Shown: positions 42,867 to 52,992, numbered from the stretch's first letter. The stretch: 64,000 nucleotides of DNA from Flavobacteriales bacterium (GCA_020635855.1 JACJYZ010000002.1:62001-126000), one strand, 5' to 3'. Translations and numbers: made by a program. The notes: a model not told the origin generated them from the letters alone.

Positions 42867-45677
42867 ATGTCAGAAGAAACCGCAGCAAAGAGATTAAGCA
42901 AAGTAGCCAGGGAACTGAACATCGGTATCGCAACCATTGTTGAGTTTCTTGACAAGAAAGGCCTGAAGGTGGAGGCGAACCCCAACAGTAAGCTGAACAC
43001 CGAGGCTTATGAAATGCTGCTGCGCGAATTCCAGTCAGAAAGAACCCTCAAGGAAGCGTCCCAGTTGGTGGACCTGAAAAAACCCAAACGGGAAACCATC
43101 AGCCTCGACGAAAAGTCGGGCAAGGAACGGGATGCGAAATCTGGCGATCAGGATGAGATCATGATCGCCAACGTTCAGGTGGCGGGTGTGCCTGAAGAGG
43201 AAGAGTTAGAAGTAGAGAAGGAGGAACCGGAACCCAAAAAAGAACCGGAACCCGAAGAGCAAAAACCTGCGGCTAAAACCACCAAAGCGGAACCGAAGAA
43301 AGAATCCGAACCCGTAGAAGAAGCCCCCGCAAAGGAAGTCGCCGAGGAAAAGAAGGAAGAACCGGTAGCCGAAGAAGAAAAGAAAGAACCGGCACAACCC
43401 GAAGTGGCCCCCCCGGCAGAAGAGCCCGTGGTGGAGGCACCCGTAGGAGAAACACCCGCCGCGGAAGCCAAACCGGAGGAAGAAAAGAAAGAAGAGCCCA
43501 AGCAAGCTGACCCGGAAGATCATGTGATCAAGGCCAGGGCCAACAAACTCGAAGGTCCCACCATCGTGGGTAAGATCGACTTGCCGGAACCGGTCAAGAA
43601 ACCGGTCGCCTCTTCGTCCGATTCGGATATCGATAAGAAGAACAAGAAGCGGAAACGCAAACGCATCGCCTCCGAGAATGCACCCGTACCTCCGGGTAGC
43701 GGCGGTGGTGGACAGCGTGGCCCCGGTGGTGGCGGCCAGCGCGGAAAGAAAGGCCCCGGAAAAGTGGTCAAATCCGAGCCGAATGAAGAGGAAATCAAAG
43801 CCCAGATCAAAGACACACTCGCACGCCTCAGCAGCGGCGGCAAATCGAAAAGCTCCAAGTACCGCAGGCAGAAACGCCAGGCCATCAGTGAACAGATGCA
43901 GCAGGACATGGAGCGCGCCGAAGAAGAAAGCCGCATCCTCAAGGTGACCGAGTTCGTGTCAGCCAGCGAACTGGCGAAGATGATGAATGTTCAGGTGAAC
44001 GAGATCATCTCCGCAGGTATGTCGCTCGGACTCTTCCTCTCCATCAACCAACGCCTCGACGCCGAAACCCTGTCGATCATCGCAGATGAGTTCGGATACA
44101 AGATCGAGTTCATCAGCGCCGACCTGCAGGAAGCCATCCGCGAAGAACAGGAAGAAGAGGACGAAACCAAATTGAAACCACGCCCGCCCATCGTTACCGT
44201 AATGGGTCACGTGGATCACGGTAAAACGTCGTTGCTCGACTACGTGCGCAAAGCCAACGTGATCGCCGGTGAGGCCGGTGGTATCACCCAGCACATCGGT
44301 GCATACGCCGTTGAACTGAAAGACAACCGCAAGATCACCTTCCTGGATACGCCGGGTCACGAAGCTTTCACCGCCATGCGTGCCCGCGGTGCCCAGGTAA
44401 CCGACGTGGCCATCATCGTGATCGCCGCAGACGACAGCATCATGCCCCAAACCGTGGAAGCGATCAACCACGCACAGGCAGCCGGCGTGCCACTTGTGTT
44501 TGCCATCAACAAGGTGGATAAACCCAACGCCAACCCCGACAGGATCAAGGAAGCACTGGCGGCACGCAACTTCCTGGTGGAAGAGTGGGGTGGTAAATAC
44601 CAAAGCCACGACATTTCCGCCAAAACCGGAAAGGGTGTGGAAGAACTGCTTGACAAGGTGCTGCTGGAAGCAGAAATGCTCGACCTGAAAGCCAACCCCG
44701 ATCGCCGTGCTGCAGGTACGGTAATTGAAGCCACACTCGACCGTGGTCGCGGTTACGTATGTACACTGCTGGTGCAAACCGGAAGCCTCCGGGTGGGTGA
44801 TATCCTCCTGGCAGGATGTCACTACGGTCGTGTAAAAGCATTGTTCAATGAAAGAGGTCAGACCATTGATGTGGCCGGACCCTCAACCCCCGTCCAAATC
44901 CTCGGTCTTACCGGCGCTCCGCAAGCCGGCGACAAGTTCAACGCGATGGACGAGGAAAGAAAAGCACGTGAGATCGCCAACAAGCGTTTGCAGTTGCAAC
45001 GCGAACAGGGCATTCGCGCCCAGAAACACATCACACTGGATGAGATCGGCCGACGCCTGGCCATCGGCGACTTCCAGGAATTGAACGTGATCGTGAAAGG
45101 GGATGTGGATGGCTCCGTGGAAGCCCTCTCAGATTCATTGCTGAAACTTTCCACCGATAAGATCCAGGTGAATGTGATCCACAAATCCGTGGGTCAGATC
45201 ACCGAGTCGGATGTACTGCTCGCCAGCGCGTCCAACGCCGTCATCGTCGGTTTCCAGATCCGCCCGAGCCTCAACGCCCGCAAGCTGGCCGAAAAGGAAG
45301 AGATCGATATCCGCCTGTATTCCGTGATCTACGACGCCATCAACGAGGTGAAGTCGGCCATGGAAGGTATGCTTGCACCGGAAATGAAGGAAGAAGTGGT
45401 ATGCAACGTGGAAGTTCGCGATGTGTTCAAGATCTCCCGCGTAGGTACCATCGCCGGATGTATGGTGCTCGATGGAAAGATCAACCGCAACACCCAGGTC
45501 CGGATCATCCGCGACGGCATCGTGGTGTATACCGGCAAGCTGGCATCACTCAAACGCTTCAAGGAAGACGTGAAGGAAGTGGCCACCGGTTATGAGTGCG
45601 GACTCGGGATCGAGAACTTCAATGATATCAAAGAAGGCGATATCATCGAAGGATACGAAATCGTACCTGTTAAATAA
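42867..45677 (+). CDS. infB: Translation initiation factor IF-2
   Basis: 936 residues from ATG 42867; a TTG six bases earlier is possible. The N-terminal ~430 residues begin with a small helical domain (KRLSKVARELNIGIATIVEF) and continue as a long low-complexity run of K, E, P and A, then a GGGGQRGPGGGG stretch and a conserved helical part. The G domain starts at PPIVTVMGHVDHGKTSLLDY (G1), with DTPGHEAF (G3) and NKVDKPNA (G4). The C-terminal domains II-IV follow, ending EGYEIVPVK. It brings initiator tRNA to the ribosome. It ends the operon before a family A repeat. Confidence 0.98.
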   Translation: MSEETAAKRLSKVARELNIGIATIVEFLDKKGLKVEANPNSKLNTEAYEMLLREFQSERTLKEASQLVDLKKPKRETISLDEKSGKERDAKSGDQDEIMIANVQVAGVPEEEELEVEKEEPEPKKEPEPEEQKPAAKTTKAEPKKESEPVEEAPAKEVAEEKKEEPVAEEEKKEPAQPEVAPPAEEPVVEAPVGETPAAEAKPEEEKKEEPKQADPEDHVIKARANKLEGPTIVGKIDLPEPVKKPVASSSDSDIDKKNKKRKRKRIASENAPVPPGSGGGGQRGPGGGGQRGKKGPGKVVKSEPNEEEIKAQIKDTLARLSSGGKSKSSKYRRQKRQAISEQMQQDMERAEEESRILKVTEFVSASELAKMMNVQVNEIISAGMSLGLFLSINQRLDAETLSIIADEFGYKIEFISADLQEAIREEQEEEDETKLKPRPPIVTVMGHVDHGKTSLLDYVRKANVIAGEAGGITQHIGAYAVELKDNRKITFLDTPGHEAFTAMRARGAQVTDVAIIVIAADDSIMPQTVEAINHAQAAGVPLVFAINKVDKPNANPDRIKEALAARNFLVEEWGGKYQSHDISAKTGKGVEELLDKVLLEAEMLDLKANPDRRAAGTVIEATLDRGRGYVCTLLVQTGSLRVGDILLAGCHYGRVKALFNERGQTIDVAGPSTPVQILGLTGAPQAGDKFNAMDEERKAREIANKRLQLQREQGIRAQKHITLDEIGRRLAIGDFQELNVIVKGDVDGSVEALSDSLLKLSTDKIQVNVIHKSVGQITESDVLLASASNAVIVGFQIRPSLNARKLAEKEEIDIRLYSVIYDAINEVKSAMEGMLAPEMKEEVVCNVEVRDVFKISRVGTIAGCMVLDGKINRNTQVRIIRDGIVVYTGKLASLKRFKEDVKEVATGYECGLGIENFNDIKEGDIIEGYEIVPVK

Positions 45678-45688
45678 GTTTGTGGTTT

Positions 45689-45781
45689 GCCACAAAGACC
45701 CGAAGGCACAAAGGTTCACCAATTCTGAATCTGACCGAAACATGCACAAAGTGCATCTTAGTGTCTTTGTACCTTTGTGGC
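45689..45781. repeat. Intergenic palindromic repeat, family A, copy 3
   Basis: Left arm GCCACAAAGACCCGAAGGCA (from 45689) and right arm GTGTCTTTGTACCTTTGTGG (45761-45780) plus C pair imperfectly. Followed by ATTCTT as in copy 1. It lies between infB and a convergent gene and could act as a terminator. Confidence 0.65.
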
Positions 45782-45863
45782 ATTCTTCGTCTTTGAAGGA
45801 AGATTCTTTGTCTGGCCGGTGGGGTATACGTTTCAGAGCTGGCTTTAAAGACGTAAAGGAATA

Positions 45864-46298
45864 TCAGCGCTGGGGTTCGGCTTCCGGCGCTGGCTCAATC
45901 TGGTCTTTCACAATGAAGCATCCCGGAAAATCCACGGAAACTTCATGCTTGAGTTTTTCCGCTTCCAGCCGGTTGCGGCAATTTCCAACACGTACCAGGT
46001 AATTCGGAGATTCCCATTTCACATACACCGGAAGGTCGGGGTATTTCACCAGCACCTTGGATTTGGCTTCGTTCGCCTGGTTCTTCGCCTGAACCCCCGA
46101 TCCGAAAAACACCTGCACCCGGAAGCCTTCCACGGTACCTTTCCGCTTACAGTCTTCCACGTATTTCTCCAGCAAACGGTTCGCCCGGTCGGTGGGCGCA
46201 TTCGAAGAATCCCGGCCGGTCATGTTCACCTGCGCAGAGGAAGCACCGGCGATACAGATAAAGAGTATGGTACAAATGATGCGCATGGCTGTTTTCAA
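45864..46298 (-). CDS. Secreted SPOR-domain protein
   Basis: 144 residues. A signal peptide (IICTILFICIAGASSAQ) is followed by a short linker and a C-terminal SPOR domain (GFRVQVFFGSGVQAKNQANE, YVKWESPNYLVRVGNCRNRLEAE). SPOR domains bind denuded peptidoglycan at division sites, so a periplasmic, septal or wall role is likely. The start could be ATG 46298 or 46286. Convergent with infB. Confidence 0.88.
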   Translation of the reverse strand: MKTAMRIICTILFICIAGASSAQVNMTGRDSSNAPTDRANRLLEKYVEDCKRKGTVEGFRVQVFFGSGVQAKNQANEAKSKVLVKYPDLPVYVKWESPNYLVRVGNCRNRLEAEKLKHEVSVDFPGCFIVKDQIEPAPEAEPQR

Positions 46299-46306
46299 TC
46301 AGGCTG

Positions 46307-46335
46307 CAAGGTACATATATTCATGGTTCAGGCAA
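46307..46335 (-). promoter_or_regulatory. Candidate promoter for the SPOR-domain gene
   Basis: On the minus strand: TTG (46335-46333), 18 bases, TACCTTGC (46314-46307), one base away from the TAnnTTTG box. The 294-base gap 46299-46592 holds this and the act operon promoter, and no gene. Confidence 0.4.
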
Positions 46336-46542
46336 TTTCCGCGCCGTAATGAAAAAGTGTGTGCTGAATGTCATGGGAACCGAAATTCAAGTGGTCTTAT
46401 TAACAGGTTGAAAAATGCTTCACGATCCACCAATGAGTCGAAACCTTAGACGACTGATCTGATGCCGCATCGACGCTTATTTAGAATGAATATAAATTAG
46501 GTAATTTTTGTGTTCCCCTACATTAAAAAATCCCGATTGTTC

Positions 46543-46550
46543 TAAATTTG
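46543..46550 (+). promoter_or_regulatory. Candidate -7 promoter box of the act-cox operon
   Basis: TAAATTTG fits TAnnTTTG, 42 bases before the actA ATG at 46593. No clear -33 TTG at the expected spacing. Confidence 0.45.
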
Positions 46551-46592
46551 CCACCTGTTATAAAGTCCTATTTTCTACGCAAAATATCCAAT

Positions 46593-47846
46593 ATGCGCAA
46601 CCTGTTTAAGTGGGTATCCAAGCTCAGATTGGCGCTGCATCTCCTGCTTTTCCTGATGATCACCGGCGTGTCTGTGAGCCAGGCACAACCGAATGGTGAG
46701 GAGATTTTCAAAGCGAATTGTAAATCGTGCCACACCATTGGCAAAGGGCCACTGATCGGACCGGATCTGAAGGATGTGGAAACACGCGCCCCGGATCGTG
46801 ATTGGCTCGTTAAATGGATCACCAACTCCCAGGAGCTGGTGAAGGCCGGAGACGGTTATGCCGTTGAAGTCTTTAATGCCAACAAAGGGACGATCATGCC
46901 GCCCCAGGCTGTGAACAAAGAAGAGATCAATGCCATCCTGGATTATATTAAGGATTACAAGCCACCGGTTGAGCAGAAAGTAGTTGATGAAAAACCGACT
47001 GAAGCACCGGCGGACAACACCCTGCTGATTTCCCTGGCCATCGCATGTGCCGTATTGCTGCTGGTGATCTGGTTCCTGCGTTCCACCAAGAGCGCACTCC
47101 AGGAAGCCGCCGCCGACAAAATTCCATTGCCCGCCCGTCATGGCATGGGCGTCTTCAAGTCCATCGGTCACTGGATCACTCATAACAAACGTTCGTTCGC
47201 CCTCATCGTTTTGCTGCTGGTGGCACTGGGCATGCGTCAGCTGTGGTACTCCGCCATCTGGATCGGCGTACACCAGGGCTATGAACCCATCCAGCCCATC
47301 GCGTTCCCGCACGACCTGCACGCAGGTAAGAACGGCATCAACTGTGTATACTGCCACTCAGGTGCGGAAAAGAGCAAGACCGCAGGTATTCCTTCTTTGA
47401 ACGTGTGCATGAACTGCCACAAGTTCATCAAGGAAGGTTCACGTACCGGCACAACCGAAATCGCTAAGATCTATAAGTACCTCGACTACGATCCGGAAAC
47501 AGGTGAGTACGGCGACAACCCGCAGCCTGTGCAATGGGTGAAAGTGCATAACCTGCCGGACCTGGCCTACTTCAACCACTCCCAACACGTGGTGGTGGGC
47601 AAGCTGCCCTGTCAACGCTGCCACGGTAAAGTGGAAGAGATGCAGGTGCTGCACCAGGAATCCACGCTCGTGATGGGATGGTGTATCGATTGCCACCGCA
47701 ACGAACCCGTGAAGATGGAAGGCAATCCTTATTACGACCATGTACATGACCAGCTGACCGAAGAGCAACTGAGCAAGTTCATGAAGGACGGTAAGATCAC
47801 CGTTGAGGAATTGGGTGGTACCGAGTGCGCCCGCTGCCACTATTAA
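46593..47846 (+). CDS. actA: Alternative complex III subunit A with fused N-terminal monohaem cytochrome c (six haem sites)
   Basis: 417 residues from ATG 46593. After a signal/anchor, a class I-like cytochrome c domain carries CKSCH (near residue 47) with a later GTIMPP as the methionine ligand region. Two membrane segments follow (ISLAIACAVLLLVIWFL, FALIVLLLVALGM). The C-terminal periplasmic domain has five more CxxCH sites (CVYCH, CMNCH, CQRCH, CIDCH, CARCH), the ActA pentahaem pattern. It passes electrons from quinol oxidation toward the oxidase. First gene of the operon; actB follows 26 bases later. Confidence 0.92.
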   Translation: MRNLFKWVSKLRLALHLLLFLMITGVSVSQAQPNGEEIFKANCKSCHTIGKGPLIGPDLKDVETRAPDRDWLVKWITNSQELVKAGDGYAVEVFNANKGTIMPPQAVNKEEINAILDYIKDYKPPVEQKVVDEKPTEAPADNTLLISLAIACAVLLLVIWFLRSTKSALQEAAADKIPLPARHGMGVFKSIGHWITHNKRSFALIVLLLVALGMRQLWYSAIWIGVHQGYEPIQPIAFPHDLHAGKNGINCVYCHSGAEKSKTAGIPSLNVCMNCHKFIKEGSRTGTTEIAKIYKYLDYDPETGEYGDNPQPVQWVKVHNLPDLAYFNHSQHVVVGKLPCQRCHGKVEEMQVLHQESTLVMGWCIDCHRNEPVKMEGNPYYDHVHDQLTEEQLSKFMKDGKITVEELGGTECARCHY

Positions 47847-47872
47847 TCCGAATCGAAAAACCTTGTCGGGTA

Positions 47873-50800
47873 ATGACAAACATGAATAAGACATACTGGA
47901 AAGGCATCGAAGAATTGACCGAAGATCCCAGCTTCGTAAAAGCGAGGGACAATGAATTTGCAGAACATCTGCCGGTCGATGAGTTTCTCAGCAGTGAGCA
48001 GGTGCAAATCGCACCCACCAGCCGCCGTGACTTTTTAAAGTATCTCGGTTTCGGGATCACAGCCGCCTCCCTGGCCGCCTGTGAAGCGCCCGTAACCAAA
48101 GCCATACCTTATGTGATCAAACCGGAAGAAGTGACCCCCGGCGTGGCCAACTGGTATGCGTCTTCCTATTTCGATGGCAACGACTATTGCAGCGTGCTCG
48201 TGAAAACACGCGAAGGCCGTCCCATCAAGATCGAAGGCAACAAGATGTCATCCGTTTCCAACGGTGTCATCAACGCCCGTGTGCAGGCAGCCATCCTTTC
48301 TTTATATGATGAGTCGCGCCTGCGCAATCCTTTGACAGGTGGAAAAGACAGCGACTGGACCACAGTAGACAAGGAGATCTCCGACAAACTGAAAAGCGTG
48401 GTTGCCAGCGGCAAATCCGTTCGCGTCCTCACTTCCTCCCTGGCCAGCCCGAGCAGCCGCAAAGCCATCGACCAGTTCGTGGCCGCCTACGCCGGTGCCC
48501 CCGCGGAAGACGGAAGCACACAGCCTTCAGGTGCAGGTGTGGTAACCTATGACGCGGTGTCCAGGTATGGCATTATCAAAGCCCACCAGGATTGCTTCGG
48601 CAAAGCAGCCGTTCCCGCCTACCGTTTCAACATGGCAAAAACCATCGTGAGCGTAGCGGCCGACTTCCTCGCCACGTGGGTGTCGCCGATCGAATTCATG
48701 TACCAGTACGGCCAGGGCCGTAACCTGAAAAAAGGAAAGACCATTTCCAAACACATCCAGTTTGAAAGCCATCTTTCCGTTACCGGTTCCAATGCCGATG
48801 AACGCGTTCCCGTGAAGCCTTCACAGGTAGGCGCCCTGATCGTTGCCCTTTACAATGCCGTGGCCTCCGCAACCGGCGGCCAGCAGGTGAGCGGTGGTTC
48901 CGGACTTCCGTTTGACGCCGATATCAAATCCGCAGCAGCACACCTGTTGAAAAACAAAGGTGCTTCCCTCGTGGTATGCGGCAGCAACGACCCATCCGTA
49001 CAAAGCCTCGTATGCGGCATCAACCAGATGCTGGGTAACTACGGCACAACCGTAGACATCAACAGCCCGAGCCTGCAATTCCAAAGCGACGATGCAGGCG
49101 TAGCCTCCCTGATCAGCGACATGAACGCAGGTAAGGTGGGTGCGCTCATCATGCAGGGTGTGAACCCCGCTTACACATTGCCCGATACCGAAGCGTTCAA
49201 AGCCGCCCTCAAAAAGGTGGAACTGACCGTTTCCTTCAGCCCGACACTCGATGAAACATCCAGCGTGGCCGGCTATGTTTGTCCGGACCACAATTTCCTG
49301 GAGTCATGGAATGACTACAATCCTTACGCAGGTGAATACAGCCTGTGCCAACCCACCATCAACCCGCTGTTCAAAACCCGCCAGTGGCAGGAAAGCCTGT
49401 TGAAATGGTCGGGCAGCAACAGCACCTATTACGATTTCATCCGCAGCAACTGGCAAGCCAACCAGTTCGCCGCACAAACCAAAGAGATCCTGTTCGATGC
49501 ATTCTGGAACCAGTCTGTGCACGACGGTGTATTCTCCACTTCAGCTCCAGCCGCAACCGAAGCAATGGCCTTTGCAGGCAACATGTCTGCCGCAGCTACA
49601 GCCGCTACGGCCATGGGCAAATCAGGTTCGTTCGAGCTGGTGATTTACGAAAAGACCGGTGTAGGAAATGGTATGTACGCCAACAACCCCTGGTTGCAGG
49701 AACTGCCCGATCCGGTATCGAAGGTTTGCTGGGATAACTATGTTACCATGAACCCCGTGCAGATGGATGAACTCGGTCTGAACACCATCCTGGGCCAGGA
49801 AGAAATGGCCGATGTGGTGGAAGTGACCGTTGGAAATAAAAAAATAAAAGCACCCGTATATCCACAGCCAGGTCAGACCGTAGGTACCGTAGGGCTTGCG
49901 CTCGGATACGGCCGTACGGTTGTGGGTCGCGCCGGTGAAAACGTAGGCGTAGATGCATACCCGCTGACCAGCCTGGGTGCGAATGGCTTCTCATATCATG
50001 CCACTGATTGCAGTGTAAGCGGTTCGGTAGATAAGATGCACCTGGCCACCACCCAAACCCATCACACCATCATGGGCAGGGATTCGGCTGAGACGGGTAT
50101 CATCCGTGAAACGTCACTTGCCGCTTATGTGTCCGACCCTTCTTCAGGCAATGAACAGGTGACCGTCGCCACGGTGGAGCACGAACACAAGCTGCCGTCG
50201 GAAGTGGATATGTGGAAAGAGCACCCGAAGAATATCTTCCATTGGAACCTGTCTGTTGACCTGAATTCATGCATCGGATGCGGTGCCTGTGTGGTCAGCT
50301 GTATTTCCGAGAACAACGTGGCTGTTGTGGGTAAGGATGAGATCCGCAGATCGCGTGAAATGCACTGGATCCGCATCGACCGCTATTACAGCAGTGATTA
50401 TACCAAAGCAAGGGCCAAGGAAGAAGGTCTCAATAACATCCAGATGTACCACCGGATGGAACGTCCGTCGGAATACCCGAAAGTGACCTTCCAACCCGTG
50501 ATGTGTCAGCACTGCAACCACGCTCCCTGCGAGAACGTGTGTCCGGTGGCTGCCACCACACACAGTTCCGAAGGTCTCAACCAGATGACCTACAACCGTT
50601 GCGTGGGTACGAAATACTGTCAGAACAACTGTCCTTTCAAGGTACGTCGCTTCAACTGGTTCAGCTACCCGCGCGATACAGAGTTCCGTGATGTGAACCC
50701 TTCACAGAACGAACTGGGCCGCATGGTGCTCAACCCGGATGTGGTGGTACGTTCCCGTGGTGTGATGGAAAAATGCTCCATGTGCATCCAGCGCATCCAG

Positions 50801-51034
50801 GAAGGCAAGCTGAACGCGAAGAAGGAAGGCCGTACCGTGAAAGACGGTGAGATCCAGACCGCCTGCAGCGCCGTGTGCCCGACACACGCCATCCGTTTCG
50901 GTAACGTGGCGGATCCGGATTCGGAAGTGGCCAAACTCGCCGACGATCCGAGGACCTATTACCTGCTTGAAGAATTGAACGTGAAACCGTCCGTGCAGTA
51001 CATGACCAAGGTCAGGAACACCGGTGACGCATAA
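47873..51034 (+). CDS. actB: Alternative complex III subunit B (iron-sulfur, molybdopterin-type fold)
   Basis: About 1053 residues from ATG 47873. A twin-arginine-type motif (SRRDFLKYLGFG) is followed by LAAC, which could also be a lipid-attachment site. The large N-terminal part resembles a molybdopterin oxidoreductase fold. The C-terminal part is ferredoxin-like with cysteine clusters: CIGCGACVVSC, CQHCNHAPCENVCP, CVGTKYCQNNCP and CSMCIQR ... CSAVCP. It forms the electron-transfer arm of the quinol:cytochrome c/acceptor oxidoreductase on the outer face of the inner membrane. Confidence 0.94.
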   Translation: MTNMNKTYWKGIEELTEDPSFVKARDNEFAEHLPVDEFLSSEQVQIAPTSRRDFLKYLGFGITAASLAACEAPVTKAIPYVIKPEEVTPGVANWYASSYFDGNDYCSVLVKTREGRPIKIEGNKMSSVSNGVINARVQAAILSLYDESRLRNPLTGGKDSDWTTVDKEISDKLKSVVASGKSVRVLTSSLASPSSRKAIDQFVAAYAGAPAEDGSTQPSGAGVVTYDAVSRYGIIKAHQDCFGKAAVPAYRFNMAKTIVSVAADFLATWVSPIEFMYQYGQGRNLKKGKTISKHIQFESHLSVTGSNADERVPVKPSQVGALIVALYNAVASATGGQQVSGGSGLPFDADIKSAAAHLLKNKGASLVVCGSNDPSVQSLVCGINQMLGNYGTTVDINSPSLQFQSDDAGVASLISDMNAGKVGALIMQGVNPAYTLPDTEAFKAALKKVELTVSFSPTLDETSSVAGYVCPDHNFLESWNDYNPYAGEYSLCQPTINPLFKTRQWQESLLKWSGSNSTYYDFIRSNWQANQFAAQTKEILFDAFWNQSVHDGVFSTSAPAATEAMAFAGNMSAAATAATAMGKSGSFELVIYEKTGVGNGMYANNPWLQELPDPVSKVCWDNYVTMNPVQMDELGLNTILGQEEMADVVEVTVGNKKIKAPVYPQPGQTVGTVGLALGYGRTVVGRAGENVGVDAYPLTSLGANGFSYHATDCSVSGSVDKMHLATTQTHHTIMGRDSAETGIIRETSLAAYVSDPSSGNEQVTVATVEHEHKLPSEVDMWKEHPKNIFHWNLSVDLNSCIGCGACVVSCISENNVAVVGKDEIRRSREMHWIRIDRYYSSDYTKARAKEEGLNNIQMYHRMERPSEYPKVTFQPVMCQHCNHAPCENVCPVAATTHSSEGLNQMTYNRCVGTKYCQNNCPFKVRRFNWFSYPRDTEFRDVNPSQNELGRMVLNPDVVVRSRGVMEKCSMCIQRIQEGKLNAKKEGRTVKDGEIQTACSAVCPTHAIRFGNVADPDSEVAKLADDPRTYYLLEELNVKPSVQYMTKVRNTGDA

Positions 51035-51060
51035 TTAAAATAGATAAAGATTACTACGCT

Positions 51061-52443
51061 ATGAGCGAAGCAGTACAAACCACCATTCGTAAGCCCCTTA
51101 TCAAAGGGAACAAGGATCTGCACCAGATCACGGAAGATGTGGCCAGGTCTGTGGAAGGCAAAGCCAGCCGCCTCTGGTACATCGTATTCACCGTGGCTGT
51201 TGTGGCCGCCCTTTGGGGAATCGGTTGCATTGTGTATACCGTAGGACGCGGTATCGGTACCTGGGGTGTGAACCGCACCATCGGTTGGGCCTGGGACATC
51301 ACCAACTTCGTTTGGTGGATCGGTATCGGTCACGCTGGTACGCTGATCTCCGCCGTACTGTTGCTTTTCCGTTCCCGCTGGCGCATGGCCATCAACCGGT
51401 CTGCAGAAGCCATGACGATCTTCGCTGTGATCATGGCGGCCCAGTTTCCGATCCTGCACATGGGGCGTCCTTGGTTGGCCTTTTATGCGCTTCCGCTGCC
51501 GAACCAGTTGGGCTCACTGTGGGTGAACTTTAACTCGCCACTGCTGTGGGACGTATTCGCGATCTCAACGTATTTCTCGGTTTCACTCGTGTTCTGGTAC
51601 ATCGGCCTCCTGCCCGACTTTGCCATGATCCGCGACAGGGCCGTGAAACCGGTGACCCAAAAGATTTACAGCATCCTCAGCTTCGGATGGAGCGGACGCG
51701 CCAAGGATTGGCAGCGCTTTGAGGAAGTATCATTGGTGTTGGCCGGACTGGCCACTCCGCTGGTGTTCTCGGTTCACTCCATTGTAAGTATGGACTTCGC
51801 CACGGCGGTGATCCCCGGGTGGCATACCACCATCTTCCCGCCTTACTTCGTACTCGGTGCGTTGTTCTCGGGATTTGCCATGGTGTTGACCTTGTCGCTG
51901 ATCATGCGGAAAGTGATGCACCTGGAAGATTACATCACCATCTCGCATGTGGAGTACATGAACAAGATCATCATGCTTACCGGTTCCATGGTGGGTGTGG
52001 CCTATATCACCGAACTGTTCGTGTCGTGGTATTCAGGTGTGCCTTATGAAAACTATGCCTTCATCAACCGCGCCACCGGTCCTTACTGGTGGGCCTATGC
52101 CTGCATGATGACCTGCAACGTGGTGAGCCCGCAGCTGTTCTGGGTAACCAAGTGGAGAAGAAGCCTCACCTTTACTTTCGTACTGTCCATCATCGTGAAC
52201 ATCGGTATGTGGTTCGAACGTTTCGTGATCATCGTAACCTCGCTGCACCGCGATTTCCTGCCCAGCAGCTGGACGATGTTCCACCCGACATTTACTGAAA
52301 TTGGAATCTACATCGGAACCATCGGAATATTCTTTGTGTTGTTCCTGCTGTTCGCCCGCGTATTCCCGGTGATTGCACAGAGTGAAACCAAGTCGATCCT
52401 GAAAGGAACCGGTAACCAATATTTGAACGTGATTCCCGAATAA
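51061..52443 (+). CDS. actC: Alternative complex III subunit C (NrfD-type quinol-binding membrane subunit)
   Basis: 460 residues with about ten membrane segments (for example YIVFTVAVVAALWGIGCIVY, ISAVLLLF, VFAISTYFSVSLVFWYIGLL, MVLTLSLIM, FFVLFLLFARVFPVI). It has the NrfD/PsrC-type membrane fold that binds quinol in ActC. N-terminal cytoplasmic segment STIRKPLIKGNKDLHQITED-like in composition. It sits between actB and actD with short gaps (26 and 8 bases). Confidence 0.95.
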   Translation: MSEAVQTTIRKPLIKGNKDLHQITEDVARSVEGKASRLWYIVFTVAVVAALWGIGCIVYTVGRGIGTWGVNRTIGWAWDITNFVWWIGIGHAGTLISAVLLLFRSRWRMAINRSAEAMTIFAVIMAAQFPILHMGRPWLAFYALPLPNQLGSLWVNFNSPLLWDVFAISTYFSVSLVFWYIGLLPDFAMIRDRAVKPVTQKIYSILSFGWSGRAKDWQRFEEVSLVLAGLATPLVFSVHSIVSMDFATAVIPGWHTTIFPPYFVLGALFSGFAMVLTLSLIMRKVMHLEDYITISHVEYMNKIIMLTGSMVGVAYITELFVSWYSGVPYENYAFINRATGPYWWAYACMMTCNVVSPQLFWVTKWRRSLTFTFVLSIIVNIGMWFERFVIIVTSLHRDFLPSSWTMFHPTFTEIGIYIGTIGIFFVLFLLFARVFPVIAQSETKSILKGTGNQYLNVIPE

Positions 52444-52451
52444 TTTCTGCC

Positions 52452-52976
52452 ATGACGAACAAGAAAATATACGGTCTGTTCGACGATGACCACAAATTGA
52501 TTGACGGTGTGAAAGCCTTGCGTGAAAAGGGCTTTGATATTGCAGAGGCATACACACCTTACCCTGTTCACGGCCTGGATACCGCTATGGGAATTCCCCG
52601 CACGCGCCTCGCCATCTGCTCATTCATCTATGGCATGACCGGCGTGAGCCTGGCCCTGCTGATGACGTATTTCATGAGCATCGTGGACTGGCCCATGGAC
52701 ATCGGTGGCAAGCCCAGCTATTCGTTCCGTGAAAACTTCACGTCCTTCATTCCGGTGACATTCGAGTCAGGTGTACTGCTCGCCGCACATGGAATGGCGA
52801 TTACCTTTTTGCTGAGAAGCTGGTTGTTGCCGGGAGTGAGCCCCAAGAACCCCGACAAGCGTACGACCGACGATAAATTCTGCCTGGAAATGGATGCCTG
52901 GACTGATGAAGAAGAGGCCACCATCAAGGATGTACTGACCCGTTCGGGCGCATTTGAAGTGAATACAAAATCATAA
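52452..52976 (+). CDS. actD: Alternative complex III subunit D (DUF3341)
   Basis: 174 residues. The DUF3341 pattern is visible: KIYGLFDDDHKLIDGVKAL at the N-terminus, TPYPVHGLDTAMGIPRTRLA, two membrane segments, and a soluble end DDKFCLEMDAW ... VLTRSGAFEV. ActD is a small membrane subunit of the complex. It starts 8 bases after actC and ends 16 bases before the actE ATG. Confidence 0.95.
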   Translation: MTNKKIYGLFDDDHKLIDGVKALREKGFDIAEAYTPYPVHGLDTAMGIPRTRLAICSFIYGMTGVSLALLMTYFMSIVDWPMDIGGKPSYSFRENFTSFIPVTFESGVLLAAHGMAITFLLRSWLLPGVSPKNPDKRTTDDKFCLEMDAWTDEEEATIKDVLTRSGAFEVNTKS

Positions 52977-52992
52977 GGTGACGAAGCCAAGA

